DNA from: CAYVVT01 sp964454335
GTDB lineage: Bacteria; Fidelibacterota; UBA8477; JABMPR01
Assembly (NCBI GenBank): GCA_964454335.1
Contig: CAYVVT010000002.1
Coordinates: 62,001 to 126,000 of the forward strand
DNA: 64,000 nucleotides
Reading direction: 5' to 3'
Under the pieces are notes generated by a model that did not search any database, was not told the DNA's origin, and saw nothing but the letters and a program-made list of their open reading frames with translations. A program made the translations under genes and the position numbers. Shown here one piece after another: positions 34,481-43,492 of this stretch. Each line of letters starts with the position of its first letter. Within the stretch, counting starts at the first letter, position 1.

Positions 34481-36784
34481 ATGCTGACACAACCTCCAAA
34501 GAAGCAGCCTGATGATCCAAAATATCGCCTATGGTTACGGTTTTCGCAGGTGGCGCTTATTATTGTCCTGTTGGTCACGACTGCGCTATTCTTCCCCCGT
34601 GGGAAGATCTTTGAATTCGACTACCACGTTGATCAGATCACCACTGAAACGGTGATCGCGCCCTTTGATTTTGACATTCTGAAGACAGAATCAGAGCTGG
34701 AGGATGATCGCCAGGAACGTGCCAACTCGGTATTCCCGGTCTATCTCTGGGATGGCAACGTCCGTGATTCCGTCAGCAAGCATCTGGACATTCTCACTGG
34801 TCTGCTTCGTGACTGGCAGACTGCAGAGAGGATCTACGGGAACAAGCAACTGAACTTCGCGGAGGTCCAGGATCCTCTCCAGGCCGATAGCCTTACCCTG
34901 CTCCTGGAGCAGGATTCGCTGGCTATTGCAGCTTTCAAGGCTGAACTGATGGATAGGGGCATGGCTGATCTGGGAACCCCGCGCTGGCAGTGGTTCCTGG
35001 ATGAAACCCTGTCCTCAAGATCGCTGGTGAATGCCGTGAAACGAGGTTTGCTGCCCCTGTACAAACTTGGGATCATCGAGGCCATGCCTACAGAGGATAT
35101 GCAGCCGCGTATCACCATGATCCTGCGGGGGCGCGAATCTACACGTAATCCAGCGGATTTCATCACTCTGGACAGAGCCGAAGCCCTGGTGAACAAAAGC
35201 GTGACTTCCACCTACTACCAGGATGACAACCGTCTGCGGCAACTGGCCATGGATATCAGTATGGCCTCGCTGCAACCCAATCTGCGCTATTCACATGAAC
35301 TCACCGAAAACCGGAAACTGGAAGCACAGAACTCGGTTCCCATCTCAATTGGCAAGGTTTTCGAGAATGAGCGAATCGTCGATGCGAACACGCGTGTCAC
35401 TGAAGAGATCAAGCAGAAGCTCACATCTTTGGAGAAAGAGTACATACGACGGGGCTACGGTGGTTCCACGGCAAATCGCATGCTGACCTTTTTGGGCAAG
35501 ATCCTGCTTACCTCGTTTCTGATCTTCTTCTTCTTTGCCTACCTCCAGACTTACCGGACACTCATCTACAATGATATCAAACTTCTGGTCCTGGTAGGAT
35601 TGCTCTTTCTGATGCATATCGCGTCCGCCTATCTCATCGTTTATGAGATGAACTGGTCAGAATACTTCATTCCCATGAGCATTGCCGCCATGATCTTCAC
35701 AGTGGTCTTTGACGGTCGTATCGCCTTCATCGCCATGGTCACACTGACCCTGATCGTGGGGATCATTCTCAGTAACAACATGCCTTTTATCATCGCGAAT
35801 CTCTTTGTGAGTTCTCTGGCCATCTATACGGTACGGCGCTTGAGGGCGCGTTCGCAGATCCTCTGGAGTATCTTGGCTGTGACCTTTGGCTATGTTAGCG
35901 TCATCGCCGTGAACGAGATGATCAAGTTCACCGGTTGGGATCAGGTGATGGAGCATATGCTCTTTGCCACGGCCAATGGATTCATAGCACCGCTCATCTC
36001 CTATGGCTTCCTGATCCTCATCGAACGCAGTTTCAAGATCACCACCAATCTTACCCTGCTGGAGCTGCTTGATTTTAACAACAAACTCCTGCGGCACCTG
36101 GCCATGCGTGCACCAGGAACATTCAAGCACAGCATCGACGTTGGTAACCTGGCTATGGCAGCCGCTGACGCTGTGGGCGCAAATTCCCTGCTAACCCGTG
36201 TCGGAGCCTATTACCATGATGTTGGCAAAGCCGAGAAACCTGAATATTTCATTGAGAACCAGAGAGGCAGCGAGAACAAACATGAGAATCTTTCACCACG
36301 CCTCAGCGCAACGGTTATCGTGGCCCATGTGAAAGATGGAATCCGCATGGCGAAAGACCATAATCTGCCGGATATCATCACGGATTTCATTCCCATGCAT
36401 CACGGACGAACACGTGTTGAGTACTTCTATTCGAAGGCCAAGGAACGCGCCAAGGAGAATGATTCTGATCTGAATGAGGAAGATTTCCGCTATCCGGGGC
36501 CACGCCCGAATACGAGGGAGACAGGTATCCTCATGATTGCCGAGGCTGTGGAAGCAGCCAGTCGGTCTGTAAAGAATCCAACTCCCCAACGCGTTGAAAC
36601 TCTCATTGACAGTATCATCGAAAGCCGGATCAAGAATGATGAACTGGCCAATTGTCCACTGACCTTTCGCGATCTCGCCACCATCAAGGAAGCCATGATG
36701 CCGGTTCTTCTGGGCAGCTTGCACGAGCGTGTAGAATATCCTGGACAACGCGAAAAACTCCACATACCCGAAAATGAAGACTGA
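34481..36784 (+). CDS. pgpH: 7TM-HD family cyclic-di-AMP phosphodiesterase (PgpH-like)
   Basis: A 767-residue membrane protein: one N-terminal helix (about 20-40), a large extracytoplasmic domain (about 45-325), a bundle of seven helices (about 335-510), and a cytoplasmic HD domain (about 530-720). HD residues are visible in FKHSIDVGN, AYYHDVGK and PMHHGRTRVEYF. PgpH degrades c-di-AMP in Firmicutes; activity here is inferred. The gene precedes ybeY, an order widespread in bacteria. Confidence 0.92.
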   Translation: MLTQPPKKQPDDPKYRLWLRFSQVALIIVLLVTTALFFPRGKIFEFDYHVDQITTETVIAPFDFDILKTESELEDDRQERANSVFPVYLWDGNVRDSVSKHLDILTGLLRDWQTAERIYGNKQLNFAEVQDPLQADSLTLLLEQDSLAIAAFKAELMDRGMADLGTPRWQWFLDETLSSRSLVNAVKRGLLPLYKLGIIEAMPTEDMQPRITMILRGRESTRNPADFITLDRAEALVNKSVTSTYYQDDNRLRQLAMDISMASLQPNLRYSHELTENRKLEAQNSVPISIGKVFENERIVDANTRVTEEIKQKLTSLEKEYIRRGYGGSTANRMLTFLGKILLTSFLIFFFFAYLQTYRTLIYNDIKLLVLVGLLFLMHIASAYLIVYEMNWSEYFIPMSIAAMIFTVVFDGRIAFIAMVTLTLIVGIILSNNMPFIIANLFVSSLAIYTVRRLRARSQILWSILAVTFGYVSVIAVNEMIKFTGWDQVMEHMLFATANGFIAPLISYGFLILIERSFKITTNLTLLELLDFNNKLLRHLAMRAPGTFKHSIDVGNLAMAAADAVGANSLLTRVGAYYHDVGKAEKPEYFIENQRGSENKHENLSPRLSATVIVAHVKDGIRMAKDHNLPDIITDFIPMHHGRTRVEYFYSKAKERAKENDSDLNEEDFRYPGPRPNTRETGILMIAEAVEAASRSVKNPTPQRVETLIDSIIESRIKNDELANCPLTFRDLATIKEAMMPVLLGSLHERVEYPGQREKLHIPENED

Positions 36785-36841
36785 TCCCCTCCCTGAAGAC
36801 CCACTTCCTCAACCCACGTCTGAGTCAGGTGGTGTCTGCTG

Positions 36842-37267
36842 ATGTCTTTGGAACTTCAGATACACAATCAGACTGACAAGCAGATCGATGAGACCTTCAG
36901 TCGCAAAGCTGCGCTGGCTGTTCTGGATGGTGAACAAAGGACTGCCCGAACACTCGACCTGATCTTGGTGACAGATCAAGACCTCAAAGCGATGAAACAG
37001 AAGTACTTCAATATTGACCAGTTTACCGACGTCATCACTTTTAATCTGGAAGATGATGACGCAGACGATATCGAAGGCGAAATCTACCTGGCACCAGGAC
37101 AGATCATGGAGAACGCAAAGCGTTTCGCTGTTAGTTTTAATCATGAGATGACACGGGTGATCGTCCATGGTGTTCTGCATCTTTGCGGCCACGAGGACGA
37201 TACGCCGGAGTTAAAACAGCAGATGCGCGAGCTGGAAGATTATTACCTGCAGAAGCTTTTATCATGA
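36842..37267 (+). CDS. ybeY: Endoribonuclease / rRNA maturation factor YbeY
   Basis: A 141-residue metalloprotein needed for 16S rRNA 3' maturation and ribosome quality control. The family motif is HGVLHLCGHEDD: the first two His ligands are present, but the position six after the second His is Asp instead of the usual His, with an additional His two residues earlier. The same Asp substitution is common in Bacteroidetes. Length is normal. It follows pgpH and precedes the CBS-domain membrane protein, the standard neighbourhood. Confidence 0.92.
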   Translation: MSLELQIHNQTDKQIDETFSRKAALAVLDGEQRTARTLDLILVTDQDLKAMKQKYFNIDQFTDVITFNLEDDDADDIEGEIYLAPGQIMENAKRFAVSFNHEMTRVIVHGVLHLCGHEDDTPELKQQMRELEDYYLQKLLS

Positions 37268-37281
37268 GATTGGGACATTGA

Positions 37282-38577
37282 ATGGGAAACATTGAATTTG
37301 ATCTAGTCTGGCAGATCATCGGATTCGTTGCCCTGTTGCTGGCCTCTGCATTTTTCTCCGGTTCTGAAACCGCATTGTTCAATCTGAAGCGTTCCGAACT
37401 TGAGCATCTGAAACACGACCTGGCCCCATCCTCAAGGGCCATTGTCCGTATGATGAATACCCCGCGCAGATTACTGATCACAATTCTCACGGGAAACACG
37501 CTGGTCAATGTCGCACTGGCGGCAATGGCGGCACTCATCACAGCACAACTGGCCGAATCTGCAGGCTTTAATCACATTCTGGCGCTTGTGCTGGAAACAC
37601 TGGTGCTCACGGTGGTCCTGGTGATCATGGGGGAGATCACGCCCAAGGTTGTCGCGATCCGGCATTCACTTGGTTTTGCCTCCAGGATCGCCGGACTCAT
37701 GAATGTTTTCTACAGACTTGTTTCACCTGTGGCCAACATCCTTTACAGATTCGTTGAAAGACTGGTGTCATTTCTCGGTGTGAAGCCGGAAGAGACATTC
37801 ACTTCTGATGATGAGATCAAAGAACTTGTTGAACTGGGACAGGATCGCGGGGTGATCGGAGAAGAAGAACGGGAGATGATACACTCTGTCATCGATTTTT
37901 CAGATACCGAAGCCAAGGAGGTCATGATACCCAGACCGGACGTGGCCATGCTGCACACGGAAATGAGCCGCAAAGAGGTGCTGGACCTGGTAAAGGAAAC
38001 CGGTTTCTCCAAATATCCACTTTACCGGGATCAGATCGATAACATCCGGGGAATCGTTTTCATCAAGGATATCCTGCCCTATCTCCGAAGTCCTTCGCAG
38101 CGGATCAATCTTGAACGAATTTCCAGAACGGCCATGTTCGTGCCTGAGCATCAGCCCATTGATGCATTGCTGCGAGGCATGCAGCTTGAGAAGCAGAAAC
38201 TGGCCATGGTGGTGGACGAATACGGCGGAATGTCGGGCATGGTTGCAGTGGAAGATATCGTCGAGGAGGTACTGGGTGATCTCAGGGACGAGTTGGATAC
38301 ACCTGAAGAACTGGAGATCAGAAAGATCGAAGAACATGCATTTCTGGTGGATGGGGCTACCCATCTCGATGATGTTTCTGAGGCACTGCACGTTGCATTT
38401 CCGGAGGATCGGGATTATGACTCCATCGGTGGATACATATATGATGCCTGTGGACGTATCCCCGATGTTGGGGAAAAGATAAAACTTGCAGATTATACCT
38501 TTACCGTTGAAGAAGTAGACAAGAATCGGATTGAGAGGATCAGAGCGGAGCGCGACAGGAAAGCAGCCAATGGCTAA
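37282..38577 (+). CDS. CNNM/CorC-type membrane protein with CBS pair
   Basis: A 431-residue protein of the hemolysin/CorC (GldE-like) family. An N-terminal DUF21 domain of four hydrophobic segments (about 1-190) contains SGSETALFNLKRSE; two CBS domains follow (about 205-335), and a CorC_HlyC domain (about 345-425) ends the protein. Family members move or sense Mg2+ or other divalent ions. It is 14 bases after ybeY, and its last codons overlap the mazG start. Confidence 0.88.
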   Translation: MGNIEFDLVWQIIGFVALLLASAFFSGSETALFNLKRSELEHLKHDLAPSSRAIVRMMNTPRRLLITILTGNTLVNVALAAMAALITAQLAESAGFNHILALVLETLVLTVVLVIMGEITPKVVAIRHSLGFASRIAGLMNVFYRLVSPVANILYRFVERLVSFLGVKPEETFTSDDEIKELVELGQDRGVIGEEEREMIHSVIDFSDTEAKEVMIPRPDVAMLHTEMSRKEVLDLVKETGFSKYPLYRDQIDNIRGIVFIKDILPYLRSPSQRINLERISRTAMFVPEHQPIDALLRGMQLEKQKLAMVVDEYGGMSGMVAVEDIVEEVLGDLRDELDTPEELEIRKIEEHAFLVDGATHLDDVSEALHVAFPEDRDYDSIGGYIYDACGRIPDVGEKIKLADYTFTVEEVDKNRIERIRAERDRKAANG

Positions 38578-39394
38578 CTCGAACGAAGTACAGTCTGAAT
38601 TGAAGAGATTACAGGAGGTCGTCACTCGTCTGCGCGGTCCCGGTGGTTGCCCCTGGGATCAGGACCAAACTCCACGGTCATTGATTCCCTATATCCTTGA
38701 AGAGGCGTATGAGGTCATTGAGTGCATCGAGGATGGGGATGTTGATGGATTGAAGGCTGAATTGGGAGATCTAATGTTGCATATCGTCATGCAGGCGCAT
38801 ATGGCTGAGGAGAAAGGACAGTTCAAGCTTGAGGAATCAATTCGATCGATCAATGACAAATTGATCCGTAGACATCCGCATGTGTTTGATCCGGACGCCG
38901 AGGAGGGGGAGGACAGCGGGCCACACGACCCTGAGAGCCTGCTGGCAAAATGGGAGCAGGCAAAATTGGCCGAAGGTCGCAGGTCCAGGCTCGATGGTGT
39001 TCCCCGGAATCTGTCTGCACTCATTAGGGCTCAACGAATACAGGAGAAGGCCTCCCGGGTTGGCTTTGATTGGGATGACGTTGCACCGGCACTCGAGAAG
39101 GTCCACGAGGAGATCTCTGAATTACTGGAAGCTTGGGAAAAGCGGGCTGTCGAGGAAATGGAAGATGAGCTCGGTGATGTGCTCTTCTCGATTGTCAATG
39201 TCGCCCGTCTGATGGAGATCGATGCCGAAACCGCCTTACGTTCCACAGTGGATAAGTTTAAAGCCCGATTCCATGCACTCGAGCAGGTTTTTGCCGCGGA
39301 AGGTCGAGATCTGGAAAAAGCAAGCCTGGAAGAAATGGATCAGGTCTGGGATCGGATAAAACACAAGATCAATCACCGCCCCGATACTCTCTAG
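38570..39394 (+). CDS. mazG: Nucleoside triphosphate pyrophosphohydrolase MazG
   Basis: A 274-residue protein with two MazG repeats, each carrying the metal-binding EExxE then ExxD pattern: EEAYEVIECI with ELGDLMLHIV, and EEISELLEAW with ELGDVLFSIV. It hydrolyses non-canonical (d)NTPs. The N-terminal GCPWDQDQT is diagnostic. I start at ATG 38570, overlapping the end of the CBS gene, because GGCPWD lies at the usual distance from there; an in-frame start 13 codons earlier is possible. Confidence 0.93.
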   Translation: MANSNEVQSELKRLQEVVTRLRGPGGCPWDQDQTPRSLIPYILEEAYEVIECIEDGDVDGLKAELGDLMLHIVMQAHMAEEKGQFKLEESIRSINDKLIRRHPHVFDPDAEEGEDSGPHDPESLLAKWEQAKLAEGRRSRLDGVPRNLSALIRAQRIQEKASRVGFDWDDVAPALEKVHEEISELLEAWEKRAVEEMEDELGDVLFSIVNVARLMEIDAETALRSTVDKFKARFHALEQVFAAEGRDLEKASLEEMDQVWDRIKHKINHRPDTL

Positions 39395-39596
39395 CACCAC
39401 AACATTAGATATCCATAGAAGTTCCGAATAGAATATTCTCCATTTTGCATCATTGAGATCTCAATCAATGCATATCTTCAAGGTGTGGTCTGCTATTTGT
39501 TCTTAAAACCTAATCCAGATTAAAGCTTTGATATTGAAGTTGTGCTAAATAAGTTGCTGTCTGCAGATATAATTGATGACAGGAGGTATTGAAGTC

Positions 39597-39974
39597 ATGG
39601 TAAAAGTAAAAGGAGCGCAGGGCAAACGCTACTCACCCAGTCAGAAGGCCGAGATCATTAAGTTTATCAAAGAATTTAATGCAAAGAACAAGCGTGGGGG
39701 ATTGAAGGCTGCCGGAGATAAGTACGGTGTAACAGTTGTGACCTTAAGCGCATGGATGAAGAAGGCTGGAAAACCAGCGGCCAAAGCAGCAGCTAAACCA
39801 GGTCCGAAACCAAAGGCGAAAGCTGGTCGTAAACGTAAAAAACGCACAACCGCCACAAAGGCTGCTCCCGCAACAGCAGCATCGGTAGATGCCGCTCTGA
39901 AGCGCATGACCGAGATCCGCAAGGAGATCGCAGTCCTGGAGAAAGAGTTTTCAGGCTTGAAGAAAAAACTCTAG
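39597..39974 (+). CDS. HTH plus histone-H1-like basic DNA-binding protein
   Basis: A 125-residue very basic protein in three parts. Residues 10-55 look like a small helix-turn-helix of the transposase/homeodomain-like type (YSPSQKAEIIKFI, then GVTVVTLSAWMKKAG). Residues 56-95 are a Lys/Ala/Pro-rich stretch (AAKPGPKPKAKAGRKRKKR) like eukaryotic H1 tails. Residues 98-125 form a short coiled coil. I infer a nucleoid-associated protein. AGGAGG sits ten bases before ATG 39597; an AT-rich ~200-base leader with TATAAT (39568-39573) precedes it, and an intrinsic terminator follows. Confidence 0.7.
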   Translation: MVKVKGAQGKRYSPSQKAEIIKFIKEFNAKNKRGGLKAAGDKYGVTVVTLSAWMKKAGKPAAKAAAKPGPKPKAKAGRKRKKRTTATKAAPATAASVDAALKRMTEIRKEIAVLEKEFSGLKKKL

Positions 39975-39997
39975 ATTTGATTGTTGCAGATTGAAGG

Positions 39998-40025
39998 ACG
40001 GGGAAGGTGAAACTTCCCCGTTTTT
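39998..40025 (+). terminator. Terminator after the histone-like gene
   Basis: A 9-bp stem (ACGGGGAAG / CTTCCCCGT) with a GTGAAA loop and a TTTTT tail. Textbook intrinsic terminator; it touches the end of the convergent PAP2 gene. Confidence 0.88.
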
Positions 40026-40569
40026 ATATTACCGGATTCAAGACGAAATAAAATAACAACGTCCATATCCCCCCATGGATCCATCCGCTTATAACGTCAA
40101 GTGGATAATGAGCACCGCAATATATCCGTGAAATTCCAACCAGGATCACTGACGGTATCAAAATCCAGAACAAGCCGGGATAAAACAAACCCACTGCCAG
40201 ACAGAAGGCCATTGTATTGGAGGCGTGATTCGAGGGGAATGATCTGCGACCGTGGTTCATTGCTCCCAGTGAGGTGATCGCCGGGATGCTTTTGCATGGT
40301 CGGATCCTATTTGATGCAGGTTTTATGAAGCGCGTGTTCAATGTGTCAGCGGTCCCAGCACCCAGGCCGCCAATGAGCAGGACCATTAATGCAGCCTGCC
40401 AGTTTATATAAAACATGAGGATCACGAGGATCAACATGGCATAGATCCATTGGTAAGGATCAGAGAGCGCGATCATGATCCGGTTTAATCTCTGCCTGCG
40501 GAATTTGACGGAGAATAAAACAGTCAGCTTTTCTTCCCACGGTCTTATTGTAATAGTGAACAAACTCAA
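40024..40569 (-). CDS. PAP2-type membrane phosphatase
   Basis: A 181-residue membrane protein with the three phosphatidic-acid phosphatase motifs: KPASNRIRP, SFPSNHAS and SRIYCGAHYPLDV, with about five hydrophobic helices. Family members dephosphorylate lipid phosphates such as undecaprenyl pyrophosphate or phosphatidate; the substrate here is not resolved. Its stop lies in the T-tail of the opposing terminator. It follows the glycosidase gene on the same strand by four bases. Confidence 0.88.
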   Translation of the reverse strand: MSLFTITIRPWEEKLTVLFSVKFRRQRLNRIMIALSDPYQWIYAMLILVILMFYINWQAALMVLLIGGLGAGTADTLNTRFIKPASNRIRPCKSIPAITSLGAMNHGRRSFPSNHASNTMAFCLAVGLFYPGLFWILIPSVILVGISRIYCGAHYPLDVISGWIHGGIWTLLFYFVLNPVI

Positions 40570-40573
40570 AATC

Positions 40574-43210
40574 TTATTCTGACCTCTCGGGAATGATCTC
40601 CAGAGTACTTACCCGGTAGTGATTGGTATCTTCATTCATGTTGTGGACCATAAGACTTTCCAGGTCGAGTATCAGCTCATTGTCACCAGCTTTGAATTCA
40701 GCAGGATACCAGGCGCTGTTCTGCCAATTATCCCAACTCCCCGTCTGAGGGAACGAGATCAACTGCTCAAACCACCAATCATTGATCTTTAACATACCCA
40801 GACCACATTTGTTGTCCGTGGAGATAGGTCCCTCCCCGTTCGCGTACCTGAATCGGACGAGGAACTGACCATTGTCCGGTAGTTGGAAGCTCATGGTGAT
40901 ATATGAATTCCCTTCGCCCAGATCGACATAGTAGGGATTTTCGCGATTCAGTACCAGGGTTGCCATGGGTCCCAGATAATGCGGCTCCGTCTGAATGGAA
41001 CGTCGATCGAGTGCGTCAATGCTCTGAATGCTGAAAAAACCACTCACCGTATCCGGGATGACGTAAGGTGATTCCACCAGAGTATCCAGTGGATAACTGT
41101 TATGCAGAATTAAAACAGAGGAGGTTGTCGATTCCCAATGCAGGGTGTCCATCTGCCAGGCAACAACCGGTTCCGCTGGCAGGAAATCCTCACCGGTGAT
41201 AATGCTGAGCGTATCCGCTGCATCCGATGTTCGTTCCCTGACGGTCATCACGATTTCAAGTTCCGTTCCTTTCAGCAGAGGGATCGATCGGTCAGGCTGC
41301 CAGTCAATACCGTTCACCACAAGACCGGCAAGACTGTCTCCTCTCCCGTGCAGGGCAAGATTGACCCGGGCGTCACGCAAACGGAGACCGGCGAGTTGGA
41401 AATCGTCCCATTCCCAGGGATTGGACGGGTGGAGCCTGAGGGTAATATCCTCCTGGCCGAGATCATAGACGAGTTCCACTCCAAACAGACCACGCAGGAT
41501 CGAACTCAGATAAGCTGCCACACTCCACAGTTGACGGTCCGAATTGATGGCCATCCCCACCGGATTACCAGTTTGCCAGTGGAAGTTTTCCTTATGGGTG
41601 AGAAAGAGGGCGGCAGCCCTGGTAAGACCACGAGCACTGTGCCTGTAGGCTTCAGTCGCCCCGGCCTCTTTCGCAGCCCACAGAGAATAGGCCTCTACAA
41701 ATGGCCAGATCCCTTGATTGTGATAGGGAGGGGCATGTGGTAGTTGAGGTGATATCACCGGCGTTCCGTAAATCGACCGGCCATAACTGTTCAATTCCGC
41801 CCGCCAGTCCAAGCCCTTCTGACTGGTAAAAAGTACGGCCAGTGCCTCACCCAGGGCATCCCGGTGTTCCGACCGCAGCCAGGCTGGCGCCTGGAGGATG
41901 TAACTGCTCAGGTGACTGTTGCGTTGATTCCAGAACTGGCCCAGGATCGTTGTCTCAAGCTGTTCACTGAAGAAGGGCCACTCATGTGCCGGCTGGGAAG
42001 AAGCAGGCGCGAGAAAGGCGCCGATCTCCAGAGCCCTCAGGAACAGGATGTTGGTGCTCAGGGCGAACGATGCATGAATACCGGCAGGATTCAGCCAGAT
42101 CGGGTAAGTCTGTTCACGCCAGTCCTCAAAGGAGGTCTCACCGCGTAGAAGGCCGCTGTACGCGTCCCGATTCCACAGCATGTCCTCTTGCAGTGCCCGT
42201 ATGACCACGGGTGAGATCTCAGCCAGCCAGTCCTGGTCCCCGGTGGCCAGATAGGTTTCCCAGGCTGCCAGGATCCAGACTAAACGATCACTGGAAACGG
42301 GCCAGCTACCGCCTGTTCCAGTATCCTGGACAATACGACCGTTAGCGCTCACCTTGGCCCGTAAGCTGTTTTGCATGATCTCCGGAAAGAAGTAAGACAG
42401 GGCCAGGTGGCCGGCATAGGAAACATCACGTGTCCAGACTCCAGGCCATTCTGCTCCGGCGGCGAATGTACTGTCTGATTGAATATTCAGCAGTGCTTCC
42501 TCCAGGGCCATGTTGTACAAACCCTCCAGCAAAGGAGCTTGAGGTGCATGGAATTCAGGAAGTCCGCTGATATCCTGAGTTAGTTGCCAACTGCGTTCGC
42601 TGCCAGAAGCGCCCGGCGGTTCGAAGGTCACTGTCAGTTCGAAGATGGAATCCCCGTCCTGATCTGCGAAGGTCAAGTTCGGATCAAGGGCTTCCTGTCC
42701 CCAATTCCAGGTGAGGGGCGGTGTGGATCCAGCGATATACAGACCTCTGAATTCCTCTGCTCTGATGGTATCACCTGTCGGTGTAACTGTAAATCCCTCG
42801 GCACCGAAATCGCTCAGGATATCCCGCATGTCCACACGGAAGTGAACATTCACCTTTCCAGACAGTGGTTGCGGGATTCCCGGGGGCCGCGGCATGTGCT
42901 CACCGAACTTCAGACGAGGAGTATAAAATTCATGGATCCCCTCAGGAATGACCAGGAAATGATCCTGCCCGAAGCCACCCTCATTGTCATGACCGTTGAT
43001 ACTTAACTTGTAGAGTATAGGCTGCTCATAATTGTCGGTCTGCCCGGGATAATTTGAGACGGCGGTCGTAGTACTTGAGAATCGGGTGAGGTATTCACCT
43101 TCTCTGACGAAGTCATTCCCGATCTGGAAGGCCTGTTCATCTTTTTCACAACTGAAAACCAGATATAGACTACTTACACATGCGAGTATTCGAAAACACA
43201 TTCTGATCAT
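40574..43210 (-). CDS. Large lipoprotein glycoside hydrolase of the six-hairpin type, with flanking carbohydrate-binding-like domains
   Basis: An 878-residue lipoprotein (signal ending VFSC, Cys21). Residues about 95-215 look like an immunoglobulin-like starch-binding-type domain. A catalytic region (about 225-640) resembles (alpha/alpha)6 glycosidases of the GH63/GH15 sort, with GVWTRDVSYAGH, SSDRLVWILAAWE, TSFEDWREQTYP and an HNQGIWPFVEAY segment. A C-terminal domain (about 735-878) resembles CBM35/CBM6 (RFRYANGEG, FPQTGSWDNW). Surface or periplasmic cleavage of alpha-glucans or a related glycan is inference. GGAGGG lies seven bases before ATG. Confidence 0.7.
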   Translation of the reverse strand: MIRMCFRILACVSSLYLVFSCEKDEQAFQIGNDFVREGEYLTRFSSTTTAVSNYPGQTDNYEQPILYKLSINGHDNEGGFGQDHFLVIPEGIHEFYTPRLKFGEHMPRPPGIPQPLSGKVNVHFRVDMRDILSDFGAEGFTVTPTGDTIRAEEFRGLYIAGSTPPLTWNWGQEALDPNLTFADQDGDSIFELTVTFEPPGASGSERSWQLTQDISGLPEFHAPQAPLLEGLYNMALEEALLNIQSDSTFAAGAEWPGVWTRDVSYAGHLALSYFFPEIMQNSLRAKVSANGRIVQDTGTGGSWPVSSDRLVWILAAWETYLATGDQDWLAEISPVVIRALQEDMLWNRDAYSGLLRGETSFEDWREQTYPIWLNPAGIHASFALSTNILFLRALEIGAFLAPASSQPAHEWPFFSEQLETTILGQFWNQRNSHLSSYILQAPAWLRSEHRDALGEALAVLFTSQKGLDWRAELNSYGRSIYGTPVISPQLPHAPPYHNQGIWPFVEAYSLWAAKEAGATEAYRHSARGLTRAAALFLTHKENFHWQTGNPVGMAINSDRQLWSVAAYLSSILRGLFGVELVYDLGQEDITLRLHPSNPWEWDDFQLAGLRLRDARVNLALHGRGDSLAGLVVNGIDWQPDRSIPLLKGTELEIVMTVRERTSDAADTLSIITGEDFLPAEPVVAWQMDTLHWESTTSSVLILHNSYPLDTLVESPYVIPDTVSGFFSIQSIDALDRRSIQTEPHYLGPMATLVLNRENPYYVDLGEGNSYITMSFQLPDNGQFLVRFRYANGEGPISTDNKCGLGMLKINDWWFEQLISFPQTGSWDNWQNSAWYPAEFKAGDNELILDLESLMVHNMNEDTNHYRVSTLEIIPERSE

Positions 43211-43275
43211 GACGATCCCTCCAGCCGGAAACTAAGCCAGTAGAGGCTTTGAGCAATGTCAAAGCGTTACTGAAC

Positions 43276-43297
43276 CCGGTTTCAGACCTGAAACCGG
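43276..43297. promoter_or_regulatory. Perfect hairpin between the glycosidase gene and etfB
   Basis: CCGGTTTCA / TGAAACCGG around a GACC core forms a 9-bp palindrome (with one further pair possible) in the 282-base divergent region. No T-run on either side, so an operator is more likely than a terminator. Confidence 0.35.
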
Positions 43298-43379
43298 CAA
43301 AAGAAATTGATGAGACAGGCGCTGAGTCTATATTCAATGTCGTTTGGCCGATTTGGTATGAATATTGAAATGGAAGACA

Positions 43380-43407
43380 TTGGATTATTTGCACTGTACC
43401 TTATAAT
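43380..43407 (+). promoter_or_regulatory. Sigma-70-like promoter upstream of etfBA
   Basis: TTGGAT (43380-43385) and a perfect TATAAT (43402-43407) with a 16-base spacer. Transcription would start near 43414, about 80 bases before the etfB start. Confidence 0.6.
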
Positions 43408-43492
43408 TCCATTCACAGATGTTAACGATCGAATTACTCAGTACATCACTCATAGTAGCTTTAATGATAAAAGGTCCGGAAGGAGTCATTGA

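Noticed and set aside
43170..43394. A 74-codon minus-strand frame overlapping the start of the glycosidase gene
   Set aside because: It overlaps the well-supported lipoprotein signal in another frame and has no protein family features.
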